Positions 1 through 8,984 of a stretch of 64,000 bases of DNA are shown here, piece after piece (within the stretch, counting starts at the first letter, position 1; every line of letters starts with the position of its first letter). The notes beneath the pieces are model-generated. The model worked only from the letters and a program-made list of their open reading frames with translations, ran no database searches and was not told where the DNA came from. Source of the DNA: an uncultured Phascolarctobacterium sp. (GTDB lineage Bacteria; Bacillota; Negativicutes; Acidaminococcales; Acidaminococcaceae); contig UQLS01000009.1 in NCBI GenBank assembly GCA_900541915.1, forward strand, positions 5,836 through 69,835, given 5' to 3'. A program made the translations under genes and the position numbers.

Positions 1-33
1 TTAACTTCAACAAAATGCCATTATTTAATTATA

Positions 34-978
34 TTAAAATTTAATACTTTTAATATGCTCTACAGCAGCCTGTGCTTCTGCCATCATGCGTTCAATAACT
101 TCTTTACAGGGAAGAATATCATTCAATACATTCAGGCTCTGACCAACCATAACAGTACCATTAACAATATCGCCTTCCATGATACCGCGTTTGTTAGTAC
201 CCGTACCCATAGCGTTCAATTCTTCCTGCGGCGCACCGCTGATTTCTTTTTCAGAGAACTTCTGAGTAAAAGCATTTTTCAGGCAGCGTACACCATGGCC
301 TCTGCTGAAACCGGTAACAGCACTGTCGGTATCAGTAGCATCAATAATAGCCTGTTTAGCTGCCGGATGAGCCGGGCATTCAGTTGTCAGCAAGAAACGG
401 GAACCAATCTGTACACCTTCAGCACCCATCAAAAGAGCTGCTGCCAGCGCACGTCCATCAGAAATACCGCCTGCTACCAAAACAGGGATATTTTTAATCT
501 GCGGCAGTACATTTTCCATCAAAGCCATAGTAGTCTGCTGTCCAATATGTCCACCGGCCTCCATACCTTCAATAACCATTGCATCTGCACCGGCTGCTTC
601 AATACGTTTTGCCAGCTTAACATTGGGCACTACAGGAATTACCTTAATACCTGCATTATGGAATTTTTCAATATGAGGCACGGGATTGCCTGCACCTAAA
701 GTAACAAAAGCAACCTTTTCTTCACACAGCATATCAATAATTTCCGCAATATTAGGAGCCATCAGCATTACGTTAACGCCAAACGGTTTATCAGTAAGAG
801 TTTTAGCCTTGCGAACTTCGTCTCTGGTCCATTCGGTAGTACGTCCGCCGCTGCCGATAATACCTGCACCGCCTGCATTTGAAACAGCGGCAGCCAATAC
901 AGCATCAGAAGTCCAAGCCATACCGCCTTGGATAATAGGATATTTAATTCCCAAAAGTTTAGTTAATTTTGTTTCCAT
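34..978 (-). CDS. fabK: Enoyl-ACP reductase II (FabK-type), FMN-dependent
   Basis: Likely catalyses the last reductive step of fatty-acid elongation (trans-2-enoyl-ACP to acyl-ACP) in the cytosol. The 314-residue protein is a single TIM barrel of the nitronate monooxygenase/FabK family: IIQGGM at residues 15-20, GMEAGGHIG at 138-146 with His144, which coincides with the FabK catalytic histidine known from pneumococcus, VAGGISDG at about 168-175 and GAEGVQIGSRF for FMN phosphate binding. An AGAGGTG ribosome site precedes the ATG. It stands alone, divergent from ilvD, with no other fab genes beside it. A nitronate monooxygenase is the main alternative; the His motif favours FabK. Confidence 0.8.
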   Translation of the reverse strand: METKLTKLLGIKYPIIQGGMAWTSDAVLAAAVSNAGGAGIIGSGGRTTEWTRDEVRKAKTLTDKPFGVNVMLMAPNIAEIIDMLCEEKVAFVTLGAGNPVPHIEKFHNAGIKVIPVVPNVKLAKRIEAAGADAMVIEGMEAGGHIGQQTTMALMENVLPQIKNIPVLVAGGISDGRALAAALLMGAEGVQIGSRFLLTTECPAHPAAKQAIIDATDTDSAVTGFSRGHGVRCLKNAFTQKFSEKEISGAPQEELNAMGTGTNKRGIMEGDIVNGTVMVGQSLNVLNDILPCKEVIERMMAEAQAAVEHIKSIKF

Positions 979-1161
979 AGTCTGACACCTCTTTATATAA
1001 AAATAATTATACTTCCAGTTAATATTATATAATAAATAGCCGTTTTTGCACGTGAAAAATCAATGAATTATTTTATGTCTATTTCAGTTGCACTTACTTA
1101 GGATAATAGTGTTAAATTTTTTATATTTTCATTGACAAAATTGTTAATCTCCATGGTTAAA

Positions 1162-1190
1162 TTGACATTTATTATAAAAAAAAGTAAAAT
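1162..1190 (+). promoter_or_regulatory. Predicted sigma-A promoter of ilvD
   Basis: TTGACA at 1162-1167 and TAAAAT at 1185-1190 are separated by 17 bases, about 57 bases before the ilvD ATG. A second TTGACA lies 30 bases upstream at 1132-1137. The remaining 979-1246 gap is AT-rich. I see no T-box or other leader structure in it. Confidence 0.65.
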
Positions 1191-1246
1191 CTTAATGATT
1201 TCATAAAACAATGTATTTATTTTTAAGGGAAAGAGGTTTCAAAAAT

Positions 1247-2923
1247 ATGCGTAGTACAGAAGTAAAAAAAGGCTCCACACGCGCAGCCCATCGTTCTTTA
1301 TTTTATGCCATGGGCTATACGGAAGAAGAATTAAAAAAACCGCTTATCGGCGTAGTTAATGCTCAAAACGAGATTATTCCCGGACACATGCATCTTGACA
1401 CTATCGCCAAAGCTGTAAAATATGGTATTCTTGAAGCAGGCGGCACACCTATCGAAGTACCTGCAATAGGTATCTGCGACGGTATTGCTATGGGTCATAA
1501 CGGTATGAAATATCCGCTGGCAAGCCGTGAACTTATTGCAGACAGCATCGAAGCTGTCACTAACGGTCATGCTTTTGATGCACTTGTGCTCATCCCCAAC
1601 TGCGATAAAATCGTCCCCGGTATGCTGATGGCAGCAGCACGTCTTAATATTCCTGCTGTAGTAGTAAGCGGCGGCCCGATGCTTCCCGGTCGTTTAAACG
1701 GTAAAGACATCAGCGTTTCTACTGTTTTTGAAGCCGCAGGTCGTTTTGAATCCGGACAAATCGATAAAAATGAACTGGCACAAATCGAACATGCTGCCTG
1801 CCCCGGCTGCGGCAGCTGCTCCGGTTTATTTACTGCTAATACTATGAACTGTCTGACCGAAGTTCTTGGTATGGGTCTGCCCGGCAACGGTACTATTCCG
1901 GCAGCTTTTAATGGTGCACGTATTGCTCTTGCCAAACATGCAGGCATGGCAGTAATGGAACTGCTCAAAAAAGATATCCGCCCTCGCGATATTATGACTC
2001 TGAAAGCCTTCAAAAACGCCATTACTGTTGACATGGCTATCGGTGGTTCTTCCAATACTGCACTGCATCTGCCGGCAATCGCTCATGAAGCAGGCGTAGA
2101 ACTGCCTTTGGATTTATTTGATAAAATCAGCAAAAAGACTCCTTATCTTACCAAGCTGAGTCCTGGCGGTACCCACCACATCATCGACCTCAACGAAGCT
2201 GGCGGCATCTCTGCTGTTATGCACGAACTTGATAAATTAAAACTTATTTCTAAATCCTGCCTGACTGTAACCGGCAAAACTATCGGCCAGACTATTAAAG
2301 ACGCTGTTGTTACACGTCCTGACGTTATCCATCCGGTTGATGCTCCTTACCGCAAAACCGGCGGTATTGCAGTATTGAAAGGCAATATCGCCCCGGAATG
2401 CAGCGTTGTTAAAGAAAGCGCTGTTGCCGAAGAAATGCTTAAACACACCGGCCCTGCCAAAGTATTTGATTCTGAAGACGAAGCTATCGCTGCTATCTGC
2501 GGCAGAAAGATTGAAAAAGGCGACGTTGTAGTTATCCGCTACGAAGGTCCTAAAGGCGGTCCTGGTATGCGTGAAATGCTCAACCCCACTTCTGTTCTTG
2601 CCGGTATGGGACTCGATAAAGACGTAGCTCTGCTTACCGACGGACGCTTCTCCGGTGCTACCAGAGGTGCCTGCATCGGTCATATCTCTCCGGAAGCTCG
2701 CGAAGGCGGCAACATTGCCTTACTGCAGGATGGAGATATTATTGAAATTGATATTCCTAATCGTACTTTGAATGTAAAACTTTCTGAAGCTGAACTTGCT
2801 GAACGCCGTAAAAACTGGGTTTGCCCGCCGCCAAAAGTAAAAAGCGGTTACCTGGCACGCTATGCAGCTTTAGTAACCTCTGCTGCTACCGGCGCAGTTC
2901 TCAAAGTACCTGAAATCAAATAA
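1247..2923 (+). CDS. ilvD: Dihydroxy-acid dehydratase
   Basis: Dehydrates 2,3-dihydroxy acids to 2-keto acids in valine, leucine and isoleucine synthesis, using an Fe-S cluster. From the chosen start it has 558 residues, normal for the family. Cys119 (PNCDK) and the CPGCGSC cluster (Cys185/188/191) are the expected cluster ligands, and GICDGIAMGH at 75-84 holds the Mg-binding Asp. The position occupied by Cys in the [2Fe-2S] subclass reads PGH, which suggests the [4Fe-4S] subclass. The ATG at 1247 is preferred over one at 1211 because AAGGGAAAGAGG lies at 1225-1235 and the family N-terminus (MRSTEVKKG) starts here. Other ilv genes are not in the window. Confidence 0.95.
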   Translation: MRSTEVKKGSTRAAHRSLFYAMGYTEEELKKPLIGVVNAQNEIIPGHMHLDTIAKAVKYGILEAGGTPIEVPAIGICDGIAMGHNGMKYPLASRELIADSIEAVTNGHAFDALVLIPNCDKIVPGMLMAAARLNIPAVVVSGGPMLPGRLNGKDISVSTVFEAAGRFESGQIDKNELAQIEHAACPGCGSCSGLFTANTMNCLTEVLGMGLPGNGTIPAAFNGARIALAKHAGMAVMELLKKDIRPRDIMTLKAFKNAITVDMAIGGSSNTALHLPAIAHEAGVELPLDLFDKISKKTPYLTKLSPGGTHHIIDLNEAGGISAVMHELDKLKLISKSCLTVTGKTIGQTIKDAVVTRPDVIHPVDAPYRKTGGIAVLKGNIAPECSVVKESAVAEEMLKHTGPAKVFDSEDEAIAAICGRKIEKGDVVVIRYEGPKGGPGMREMLNPTSVLAGMGLDKDVALLTDGRFSGATRGACIGHISPEAREGGNIALLQDGDIIEIDIPNRTLNVKLSEAELAERRKNWVCPPPKVKSGYLARYAALVTSAATGAVLKVPEIK

Positions 2924-2931
2924 AGCATAAA

Positions 2932-2966
2932 AAATAAACCTCCTGCAAGCAGGAGGTTTATTTTTT
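2932..2966. terminator. Bidirectional terminator between ilvD and the pduO-type gene
   Basis: A perfect 15-bp stem (2932-2946 with 2949-2963) and a 2-base loop are flanked by A-rich and T-rich runs on both sides, so it can end both convergent transcripts. Confidence 0.9.
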
Positions 2967-2979
2967 ATATATTGAAGAA

Positions 2980-3489
2980 TTAAGCTACTTCAGTCTCTAC
3001 CCTGGCCAGGATAAAGCAAAGATCAGACAAGCGGTTCAGACAGATAAGTACCTGCGGATTTACAGGCTCAGTTTCTGCCAAACGCAGCAGGCAGCGCTCT
3101 GCTCGTCTTGTTGTAGTACGGGCAATATCAAGTGCTGCTGCACCAACAGTATCTCCAGGAATAATAAAATGTCCCAAAGGCTGCAGCATTGCATCATACT
3201 TGTCGATAGTTTCTTCAAATAATTTTACATGTTCTTCCTTAATATAAGGCTCGGGCAAATTCAAGCTGGCAACATCGGCCATAACAGACATCAAAAGCTT
3301 CTGCACCTGATAAATTGTTTCCTTAACATCGTCACGCTGCACATTAGCACGTGCCAGGCCAAGAGCGGAAGTAATTTCATCCACTGTTCCATAAGCCTCT
3401 ACACGCAGGCTCTGTTTTGGAACACGTTCACCGGTATACAGGCCTGTTGTTCCCTTATCGCCTGTCCTTGTATATACTGCTGCTTTCAT
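2980..3489 (-). CDS. PduO-type cob(I)alamin adenosyltransferase
   Basis: Transfers the 5'-deoxyadenosyl group of ATP to cob(I)alamin to make coenzyme B12. The 169-residue protein matches the PduO/CobO-II family: the ATP-binding N-terminus YTRTGDKGTTGLYTGERV at residues 6-23, VEAYGTVDEITSALG at about 30-44, RTTTRRAERCLL near 124-135, and a C-terminal NRLSDLCFILAR helix. Ndk lies 33 bases upstream on the same strand, so the two may be co-transcribed. No other cobalamin genes are nearby, which suggests salvage or maturation for B12-dependent enzymes elsewhere; that last point is inference. Confidence 0.9.
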   Translation of the reverse strand: MKAAVYTRTGDKGTTGLYTGERVPKQSLRVEAYGTVDEITSALGLARANVQRDDVKETIYQVQKLLMSVMADVASLNLPEPYIKEEHVKLFEETIDKYDAMLQPLGHFIIPGDTVGAAALDIARTTTRRAERCLLRLAETEPVNPQVLICLNRLSDLCFILARVETEVA

Positions 3490-3522
3490 TTGACACCATC
3501 CTTTCGTAAGAAGAAATGAAAA

Positions 3523-3936
3523 TTAATAGATTTCTTCAGGTTTGAAGAAGTTAGCAATTTCACGTGCAGCGGATTCTTCGCTGTCGCTGCCGTGAACAAT
3601 GTTTTCACCAATGCTCAGAGCATAGTCGCCGCGGATGGAGCCCGGTACGGAATCCAGAGGATTGGTAGCGCCCATCAGACCACGAACTGCTTTAATAGCG
3701 TTTTCGCCGGAAATTACCATAGCAGCAACAGGGCCGGAAGTAATGAAGTCAACCAGTTCACCAAAGAAAGGTTTGCCTTCATGTTCAGCATAATGGAATT
3801 TAGCTTGTTCTTCAGTAATTTTAACGAGTTTCAGAGCGGATACTTTCAGGCCGCGACGTTCAAAACGAGCGATGATTTCGCCGATAAGGTTTTTTCTAAC
3901 TCCATCAGGTTTTACAAGTACGAGTGTTTGTTGCAT
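3523..3936 (-). CDS. ndk: Nucleoside diphosphate kinase
   Basis: Equalises nucleoside triphosphate pools by phosphate transfer through a phosphohistidine. The 137-residue length is standard. The N-terminal MQQTLVLVKPDGV and the active-site NIVHGSDS, with His115 as the phosphorylated residue, are intact. The ATG follows a good AAGGAGAG ribosome site. It precedes the cobalamin adenosyltransferase gene by 33 bases. A weak inverted repeat (AAATCG...CGATTT, about 3977-3994) separates it from the M42 peptidase gene upstream. Confidence 0.97.
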   Translation of the reverse strand: MQQTLVLVKPDGVRKNLIGEIIARFERRGLKVSALKLVKITEEQAKFHYAEHEGKPFFGELVDFITSGPVAAMVISGENAIKAVRGLMGATNPLDSVPGSIRGDYALSIGENIVHGSDSEESAAREIANFFKPEEIY

Positions 3937-3999
3937 AATTAATCTCTCCTTAAATTGATATAAAAATTTATACTAAATCGTTAAAACGATTTTAGTCCT

Positions 4000-5076
4000 T
4001 TAAGCCTGCAGTAATTTTTGATACTGCTCTTTGTTAAGCTTCTCTACCATAGCAGTAATCAGTTTAACTGCACCAAGATAATCATCCAGATGAATTACAG
4101 ACTGATGACTGTGAATATAACGAGTAGGGATACTGAAAGTAAGCGTCAATACACCTGCATCATGCAGATGTATGCGTCCGCCGTCAGTAGCACCGCCCTC
4201 AGAAATACTGATTTGTGTAGGAATGCCCAGCTCTTTGGCTGTCTGCATAGCAAAGTCACGCAAAGCTGTATTAGGAATCATGCCTGCGTCAAAAATAGTG
4301 ATAGCTACACCGCCGCCAATCTTAGCAGGAGCAACATCATCACTTACGCCGGGAGTACCGCCGGCAACACAGGTGTCAATTACAAGTGCAATATCAGGTT
4401 TCAGCATATTTACACTGGTCTGAGCACCACGCAGGCCTACTTCTTCCTGCACAGTTGCTACACCATAAACAGTGCTGTCTAATTTTTCAGCACTGATATT
4501 TTCCATAACATCAGCCATTACTGCGCAGCCAATGCGGTTATCCCATGCTTTACCCAATAATGTTTTGCCATCTCCCATTACAGCCATTTCAGCATAGGGA
4601 GTTACAGGACAGCCTTCAAAAACACCAAGAGCACGTGCCGCTTCTTCGCTGTCTGCACCGATATCTATATACATATCTTTTTTGGCAACCACTTTAGTGC
4701 GCTCTTCCGCACTCAAAATATGAGGCGGCTTGCTGCCGATAACGCCTACCAAATCACCTTTACTGCCATGTACAGTTACACGCTGACTTAGCATAACCTG
4801 CTCCCACCAGCCGCCAAGGCAAGTGAATTTAAGAAAACCTTCTTTAGTAATGTGTTTAACTAAAAAACCAATTTCATCCATATGGCTGGCAAGCATAATT
4901 TTAGGAGCTGCTTCATCTACCGCTTTTTTAGTAAAAACAACACTGCCGAGCTTATCATAGCTTACTTCTGCCATACCATCAAGTCGCTGCAGCATCAGCT
5001 CTTTCATTCTGCTTTCAAATCCTGATACACCACATGTTTCAGAAAACTTTTTCAGCCATTCCAATTGTTTATCCAT
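4000..5076 (-). CDS. M42 family metallopeptidase (glutamyl aminopeptidase/FrvX-like)
   Basis: A cytosolic dinuclear-metal aminopeptidase or deblocking peptidase of 358 residues, the usual length. Visible metal and catalytic positions are His65 (LASHMDEIGF), Asp179 (AWDNRIG), Glu211-Glu212 (VQEEVGLRGAQ), Asp234 (VIDTC) and a C-terminal His in RYIHSHQS. Substrate preference cannot be read from the sequence. Its ATG overlaps the htpX stop region by one base, so the two form a translationally coupled pair, presumably a protein-turnover unit driven by the promoter at 5994-6022. Confidence 0.9.
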   Translation of the reverse strand: MDKQLEWLKKFSETCGVSGFESRMKELMLQRLDGMAEVSYDKLGSVVFTKKAVDEAAPKIMLASHMDEIGFLVKHITKEGFLKFTCLGGWWEQVMLSQRVTVHGSKGDLVGVIGSKPPHILSAEERTKVVAKKDMYIDIGADSEEAARALGVFEGCPVTPYAEMAVMGDGKTLLGKAWDNRIGCAVMADVMENISAEKLDSTVYGVATVQEEVGLRGAQTSVNMLKPDIALVIDTCVAGGTPGVSDDVAPAKIGGGVAITIFDAGMIPNTALRDFAMQTAKELGIPTQISISEGGATDGGRIHLHDAGVLTLTFSIPTRYIHSHQSVIHLDDYLGAVKLITAMVEKLNKEQYQKLLQA

Positions 5077-5933
5077 TATAAATTACCTCTTTTTTGATTA
5101 CGCATTTCCTGTGCCTGCTGACGTAATAATCTTACACGTTCTTCCGTACTTGGGTGAGTACTGAACATTTTCTGCACGTCTGCCGCAGTAAACGGATTTA
5201 CAATGAACATGTGCGCAGTTGCTTCAGTAGCAGCCGGCATTACACCGCGTCGGGAATATGCTTCCAATTTTAAAAGTGCATCTGCCAAAGCATCAGGATT
5301 ACCACAAATTTCACCGCCGGATTTATCGGCCATATATTCACGAGATCTGGAAACTGCCATCTGAATCAGCATAGCAGCCAGAGGAGCCAGCAGCATAACT
5401 AAGATAGACGCAATAGGATTGCGGCTTTCGCCGTCTTCATCACGACCGCCGCCCAGGAACATGCCCCATTGAGCAATGGTAGAAATAGCACCAGCCATAG
5501 TTGCCGCAATAGTGCTTACCAGAATATCACGATTTTTAACGTGGCTAAGCTCATGTGCTAACACACCTTCAATTTCATCTCTGCTAAGAAGGTCGACCAG
5601 AGAGCTGTTTACAGCAACTGCTGCATGCTCAGGGTCCCTGCCGGTAGCAAATGCGTTAGGAATAGGACTGTCGATAATATATACTTTCGGCATAGGCAGA
5701 TTTGCTTTTTTAGCTAATTTAGCAACAATGCCATATAACTCCGGCGCAGTACGCTCATCAACCTGCTGTGCATTATAATGAGCCAATACCATTTTATCAC
5801 TGTTCCAGTAAGCAAAAAAATTCATACCGATAGATACTAAAAGCATGAAAGTCATACCTTTAATACCACCAAAAAAATCACCAATCAACATTAATAAGGC
5901 TGTCATTAAAGCCATCAAAAATGCTGTTTTCAT
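5076..5933 (-). CDS. htpX: Membrane zinc metalloprotease HtpX
   Basis: A membrane-embedded M48 protease that removes misfolded membrane proteins. The 285-residue protein has two N-terminal membrane segments (about 4-22 and 26-42), the zinc motif HELSH at 127-131 with Glu199 as probable third ligand, and two further hydrophobic segments (about 138-158 and 175-195). A GAGGAGG ribosome site precedes the ATG. It is first gene of a pair with the M42 peptidase and has its own strong promoter. Confidence 0.95.
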   Translation of the reverse strand: MKTAFLMALMTALLMLIGDFFGGIKGMTFMLLVSIGMNFFAYWNSDKMVLAHYNAQQVDERTAPELYGIVAKLAKKANLPMPKVYIIDSPIPNAFATGRDPEHAAVAVNSSLVDLLSRDEIEGVLAHELSHVKNRDILVSTIAATMAGAISTIAQWGMFLGGGRDEDGESRNPIASILVMLLAPLAAMLIQMAVSRSREYMADKSGGEICGNPDALADALLKLEAYSRRGVMPAATEATAHMFIVNPFTAADVQKMFSTHPSTEERVRLLRQQAQEMRNQKRGNL

Positions 5934-5993
5934 TAAAATTTATCCTCCTCAAAAACATGAAATAATATTAAATAAAACATTTTCGCTTTTATA

Positions 5994-6022
5994 ATTATAG
6001 CAAGCAAGCGATTATTTTTCAA
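5994..6022 (-). promoter_or_regulatory. Predicted promoter of htpX-M42 peptidase pair
   Basis: On the minus strand TTGAAA (6017-6022) and TATAAT (5994-5999) are 17 bases apart, and the -10 is extended by TGC. The -35 falls inside the 3' end of the upstream SRPBCC gene. Confidence 0.7.
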
Positions 6023-6446
6023 TTTGCTCTTTGATTGATGTCAACATATTTTCACTATTTTCACGAACTTTTTTCTTTAAAATTGGATTTAATAAACCGG
6101 CAATCATCGGAATACCAAATTCAAAATCAACGGCAAGCGTAACTTCGCAGCCACTGTCACAGGGAACAATAGTCCATGCCCCTTCCATTTTTTTTAAATC
6201 GCCTTCGGTCTGACAGTAGGTAATTTTTAATTCATCAGGATAAAAATTATCTTTTTCAGTCCAGACAATTTTTCTGCCGTCAACATTGGAAACCCAATGA
6301 GAAACAGTATAGCCTTCGCCGCGTTCCAAAATTTCCACGCTGACTAAATCCTTCATAAATTCAGGATATGCAGTCATATTGCTGATAATTTCATAAATCT
6401 TACTGCCCTCACCTTTGATGACAGTCTTAGTTTCTACATACGGCAT
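6012..6446 (-). CDS. SRPBCC (START/RatA-like) family protein
   Basis: A 144-residue protein with the pattern of the polyketide-cyclase/START superfamily: an N-terminal strand (TKTVIKGEGSKIYEIISN), ending in a long C-terminal amphipathic helix. It is close to the RatA/Coq10-like group that binds hydrophobic ligands, but no catalytic residue or ligand can be assigned. The toxin activity claimed for E. coli RatA should not be transferred. It lies 12 bases downstream of the aminotransferase gene, so it is likely in that operon. Confidence 0.7.
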   Translation of the reverse strand: MPYVETKTVIKGEGSKIYEIISNMTAYPEFMKDLVSVEILERGEGYTVSHWVSNVDGRKIVWTEKDNFYPDELKITYCQTEGDLKKMEGAWTIVPCDSGCEVTLAVDFEFGIPMIAGLLNPILKKKVRENSENMLTSIKEQIEK

Positions 6447-6458
6447 AGTATCAACTCC

Positions 6459-7706
6459 TTACAAATCTTCAATAGCGTCAGCAGTCATCTTTACCGCTTC
6501 TCTGAATTCTTCCAGCACATGATCTACTACTTCTACAGGCATGATAAGCGGCGGCTCAATACGGATAACCTTAGGATTATTTAATGTATAGGCCACAATG
6601 ATTTTTTTATCAATCATCAGGCTCATCAGCATACCGCCAGCACCCTCTTTAGTCAGCTCGATGCCTATCATCATGCCGCGTCCGCGTACCTGTGCAATAA
6701 CCTCAGGATATTCCTGCATAATTTTTTCCAGACCTGCTTTAAAATAAGCACCTGTTTCTCTGCCGCGGCGCAGCAAATCTTCTTCCTGAATATATTTTAT
6801 AGCAGCAATACCTGCCGCGCATGCCAGCTGATTACCGCCAAAAGTAGATGTATGCAGGAAAGGCGCTTCAATAAGTCCCTGCCATGCACGAGGTGTACCA
6901 ATAATAGCACCAATAGGCATTACACCACCGCCCAGTGCTTTAGCGCAAGCCATTAAATCAGGAGTAACACCATCATGATTAACACCAAACCATTCACCGG
7001 TACGGCCTATACCGGTCTGTACTTCATCAGCAATAAGCAACGCTCCTTTTGCTTCGCAGACTTCCTTTACCTGACGCAGATAACCATCCGGAGGCACGAT
7101 AATACCGCCTTCACCTTGAATAGGCTCTAAGATAACAGCCGCAGTTTCTTCATCCACTGCATTTTTTATTGCTTCAATATCACCATAAGGAACATGGGTA
7201 AATCCATCCAGCAGCGGCTTAAACGGATCACGATACAAATCGCGGCCGGTAGCAGTCAAAGAACCCATGGTTTTACCGTGAAAAGCATTTTCAGCAGCAA
7301 CAAACTTAGTACGTTTAGTTGCCAGACGAGCAACTTTCAGACATCCTTCGACAGCTTCTGTACCACTGTTCACAAAAAAGCTGTATTGCAGTTCACCCGG
7401 AGTGATTTCTGCTAATTTTTCAGCTAAATCAGCCATCTGTCTGTTAAACAAAACCTTGCCGCACATCGGCATGGTATGCAGAGCATCCTCCACAGCCTTT
7501 ACAACTGCAGGGTTACGATGACCCAAAGCAAACATACCATAACCGCCCAGACAGTCAATAAACTGTTTGCCTTTGCTGTCTGTAATAGTCCAGCCTTCTG
7601 CGCTGCCTTCTACACTTGCCAGGCCCATAAATCTGAACAATCTTGCCTGAGACGGATTGATATACTTCTCATATTTGCTAATAGTTTCTTCTACAAACAT
7701 ATCCAA
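6459..7706 (-). CDS. Class III PLP-dependent aminotransferase (acetylornithine/putrescine type)
   Basis: A 415-residue fold-type I aminotransferase. Motifs are NSGTEAVEGCLK at 113-124, HGKTMGSL at 143-150, EPIQGEGG at 194-201, IADEVQTGIGRTG at 225-237 with Asp227 for the pyridine nitrogen, and Lys256 (CAKALGGG) as Schiff-base lysine. The family includes acetylornithine, GABA and putrescine aminotransferases. The N-terminus (KYEKYINPSQARLFRFMG) resembles putrescine/diamine aminotransferases more than ArgD, and there are no arg genes nearby. Substrate is therefore unproven. It is followed by the SRPBCC gene and preceded by the deacetylase gene with a 9-base gap. Confidence 0.8.
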   Translation of the reverse strand: MDMFVEETISKYEKYINPSQARLFRFMGLASVEGSAEGWTITDSKGKQFIDCLGGYGMFALGHRNPAVVKAVEDALHTMPMCGKVLFNRQMADLAEKLAEITPGELQYSFFVNSGTEAVEGCLKVARLATKRTKFVAAENAFHGKTMGSLTATGRDLYRDPFKPLLDGFTHVPYGDIEAIKNAVDEETAAVILEPIQGEGGIIVPPDGYLRQVKEVCEAKGALLIADEVQTGIGRTGEWFGVNHDGVTPDLMACAKALGGGVMPIGAIIGTPRAWQGLIEAPFLHTSTFGGNQLACAAGIAAIKYIQEEDLLRRGRETGAYFKAGLEKIMQEYPEVIAQVRGRGMMIGIELTKEGAGGMLMSLMIDKKIIVAYTLNNPKVIRIEPPLIMPVEVVDHVLEEFREAVKMTADAIEDL

Positions 7707-7715
7707 AACCTCTTT

Positions 7716-8969
7716 TTAATATAATAAATCTGTTATCGGAACCAATTCGATTCCGGTATTTTTGATTTCTTCAGCATACATGCTCCATGCTTTAGCTGTA
7801 TTAGGACGCGCATGACAGATTGCAATAGCACTGCCATTTTTTTCTGCAATATCCATTGCTTTATAAATCTGCTTTCTGATTGCCTGCACATCACTGCTGT
7901 TATCAAGGAAAATATCATTGCGGGCAGTAGGAACACCCATTGCCACAGCTTTATCACGAGCAACAGATTTAGAGGAAGTCCTGCTGTCTACAAAAAACAA
8001 ATCCTGATTTCTTAATTCCTGCAGAACTGTAGTCATAGTTGCAGAATCAGCAGTAGCTTTTGAACCCTGATGATTATTTACACCGCTTACTCCCGGAAGG
8101 CTGTTAATTGCTTTTCTTGTAAGCTCGAGAATTTTATCTTTGCTCATATCAGTGCAGATAGTACTGCTTCCTTCAGACATGGCACTGCGGTCCACAGGCT
8201 CCATGGGCAGATGCAGCATTGCTACACGTCCATCACTTTTAATCATTTCCAGCACATCGCTGCTGTAAGGTTTATAAGGCAAGACCGCAAAATTGAGCGG
8301 TAATCCTGTATTCAATAAGGTACGCACGGAAGACATATCATATCCACAGTCATCTACTATTACAGCCAGCTTGCCGCTGTATTTTCGGCTTTCAGGTTTT
8401 TCCTGCACTTTCTTGACATCTTTATCCTCACCATGCAGATTGCTGTTATGGAAAAAATAAACTGTATCGGTTACAAATTGTTTTTTCCCACTGCCGGCTT
8501 TAACTGCAATACCTATTTCCACTTTATAAGCATCCCAGTCTTTATACTTGCTATCCTTACCGGAAATGCTCACAAGCCCTGCCGCTGCAGCCTTTTCCTG
8601 CAGCCAGGAACCTGCAGCCTGCAAATCGGTGCTGGCAGGTACGCCTACAGCCAGCTGACGCTGCGCAATCTTCACACTTGTATTGACTCCGGCAACATTA
8701 ACGTCATTTTCACCATGCTCACGTTCAATCAGCTGCCAGTTAGTTTTTTTCAACAGGATATTATCTAAAATACGCTGCGCTTCAATAGATTCATCCAGTA
8801 AGCTGACTTCCTTTTTTTCCTTACTGTCTTTATTATCCATAATATCTTTTTCGCTGCGGCCAAACGCATAGAACATACCTGCAGCTACCGCCAGTACAGC
8901 AAGTATTGTTACCAATGCCAAAAGCACGACATGATTGCCGGAAGATTTTTTTCTTTTAGTATTTTTCAT
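7716..8969 (-). CDS. Divergent polysaccharide deacetylase family protein
   Basis: A 417-residue envelope protein. A lysine-rich N-terminus and one membrane segment (about residues 13-35) anchor it, an uncharacterised region spans about 50-180, and the C-terminal half is a divergent polysaccharide deacetylase (NodB-like) domain with IVDDCGYDM, HLPMEP, NNHQGS, FVDSRTS and CHARPNT motifs that carry the probable metal and catalytic residues. The physiological substrate of this family is unknown. Start is the ATG at 8969, spaced 7 bases from GGAGA; a TTG at 8972 is less likely. It lies between xerD and the aminotransferase gene on the same strand. Confidence 0.8.
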   Translation of the reverse strand: MKNTKRKKSSGNHVVLLALVTILAVLAVAAGMFYAFGRSEKDIMDNKDSKEKKEVSLLDESIEAQRILDNILLKKTNWQLIEREHGENDVNVAGVNTSVKIAQRQLAVGVPASTDLQAAGSWLQEKAAAAGLVSISGKDSKYKDWDAYKVEIGIAVKAGSGKKQFVTDTVYFFHNSNLHGEDKDVKKVQEKPESRKYSGKLAVIVDDCGYDMSSVRTLLNTGLPLNFAVLPYKPYSSDVLEMIKSDGRVAMLHLPMEPVDRSAMSEGSSTICTDMSKDKILELTRKAINSLPGVSGVNNHQGSKATADSATMTTVLQELRNQDLFFVDSRTSSKSVARDKAVAMGVPTARNDIFLDNSSDVQAIRKQIYKAMDIAEKNGSAIAICHARPNTAKAWSMYAEEIKNTGIELVPITDLLY

Positions 8970-8984
8970 CAAAAATCTCCTTTC

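Noticed and set aside
979..1246. A T-box leader for the branched-chain gene ilvD
   Set aside because: The predicted transcript leader is only about 50 bases and lacks the T-box sequence and any terminator hairpin.
6012..6446. A RatA toxin of a toxin-antitoxin pair
   Set aside because: The fold is shared by many ligand-binding proteins and there is no antitoxin gene beside it; the neighbour is an aminotransferase.
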